A stretch of 64,000 nucleotides of DNA. It comes from Streptomyces paradoxus. Its GTDB lineage: Bacteria > Actinomycetota > Actinomycetes > Streptomycetales > Streptomycetaceae. Every line of letters starts with the position of its first letter. The stretch's first letter is position 1. Below the pieces are notes generated by a model, which worked only from the letters and a program-made list of their open reading frames with translations, was not told the origin of the DNA and made no database searches. Below, piece by piece: positions 63,698 to 64,000 of this stretch. The stretch covers positions 124,001 through 188,000 of the forward strand of contig NZ_JACHGV010000006.1 of NCBI RefSeq assembly GCF_014202475.1, in the 5' to 3' direction. The translations under genes and the position numbers were made by a program.

Positions 63698-63937
63698 TCA
63701 CCCCTCTTTGTCCGAGCCGTCCTCTCGCGGAACCGGCTGCTCCACCAGGGCCAGCACCCGATTCGCCATGAAGCGGGCGGTACGTACGACCGTCCCGCTA
63801 CGGGTGACTTCGCTCACTTCCACGACACCTCGGCGTACCGCCGTCTCCACCCTGCGGCCCGCCCTGCTCGCCACCACCTCGTATGTGCGCGTCGTGTCCC
63901 CCGCGTCCACGACTATCTCCACGCGATCACCCTTCAC
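63698..63937 (-). CDS. Small hypothetical protein
   Basis: 79 aa from GTG 63937 with GGGGGA upstream. Soluble, predicted beta-rich (VEIVVDAGDTTRTYEVVASR, VVEVSEVTRSGTVVRTARF), ending in an acidic tail. No family recognised. The beta-strand pattern and size recall small RNA- or protein-binding beta-barrels, but this is a guess. Confidence 0.6.
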   Translation of the reverse strand: MKGDRVEIVVDAGDTTRTYEVVASRAGRRVETAVRRGVVEVSEVTRSGTVVRTARFMANRVLALVEQPVPREDGSDKEG

Positions 63938-64000
63938 AGGACCAATCCCCCTTCTGCGACGGGTGGTTGGGATCACTCTCCACGCGAAGTCCGCCTCTTC

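Overview
The window is a GC-rich chromosomal segment of a Streptomyces. The evidence is the sporulation protein SsgB, the order yajC-secD-secF-apt-relA, ruvC-ruvA-ruvB, pdxS-pdxT, the alaS/rpsD/hisS and thrS blocks, many GTG starts, and actinobacterial phosphatidylinositol mannoside genes. I do not assign a species. No rRNA, CRISPR array, transposase or phage gene was seen.

Layout. 0-24 kb is mostly minus-strand housekeeping: the start of mltG, ruvX, alaS and two small envelope genes, rpsD, rarA, a VKOR-family membrane protein, hisS, a metallo-beta-lactamase-fold hydrolase, relA, apt, secF, secD, yajC, the ruv genes, yebC, pdxT and pdxS. Two plus-strand genes interrupt it (an anchored cyclophilin and a DUF349 protein). 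24.4-27.1 kb is a compact lasso peptide cluster (precursor, cyclase, RRE protein, protease) with an anantin-like core. 27.3-30.1 kb is the phosphatidylinositol mannoside operon (pgsA-type synthase, acyltransferase, PimA-type mannosyltransferase). 30.4-39.8 kb holds an EF-G paralog, a HIT hydrolase, thrS, two overlapping uncharacterised genes (one DUF4365) and a DEDDh exonuclease.

From 39.9 to 54.7 kb a segment is bounded by two identical tRNA-Val(CAC) genes in the same orientation. It carries a large membrane protein, a PucR-type regulator, a PLP decarboxylase, and an operon that looks dedicated to rhamnogalacturonan (pectin) use: solute-binding lipoprotein, two permeases, a DUF624 protein and a Tat-exported exo-rhamnogalacturonan-lyase-like enzyme. 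Two copies of a palindromic interspersed repeat are translated as part of two adjacent genes there. A stretch of about 1.3 kb without a credible gene, containing a strong G-quadruplex motif, lies next to the right-hand tRNA.

54.7-64 kb contains ssgB, a CGNR zinc-finger regulator, small membrane proteins, a DsbA-family protein, a double-GNAT protein, a pabB/pabC-like pair, a five-tRNA operon (Gly, Cys, three Val-GAC) with visible promoter and terminator, a zinc-ribbon protein, an APH-family phosphotransferase and two small proteins.

The most interesting system is the lasso peptide cluster. Its core differs from anantin, as I remember that sequence, by one residue. It has no transporter or regulator beside it and carries a striking palindrome in the precursor leader. 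The pectin locus is second.
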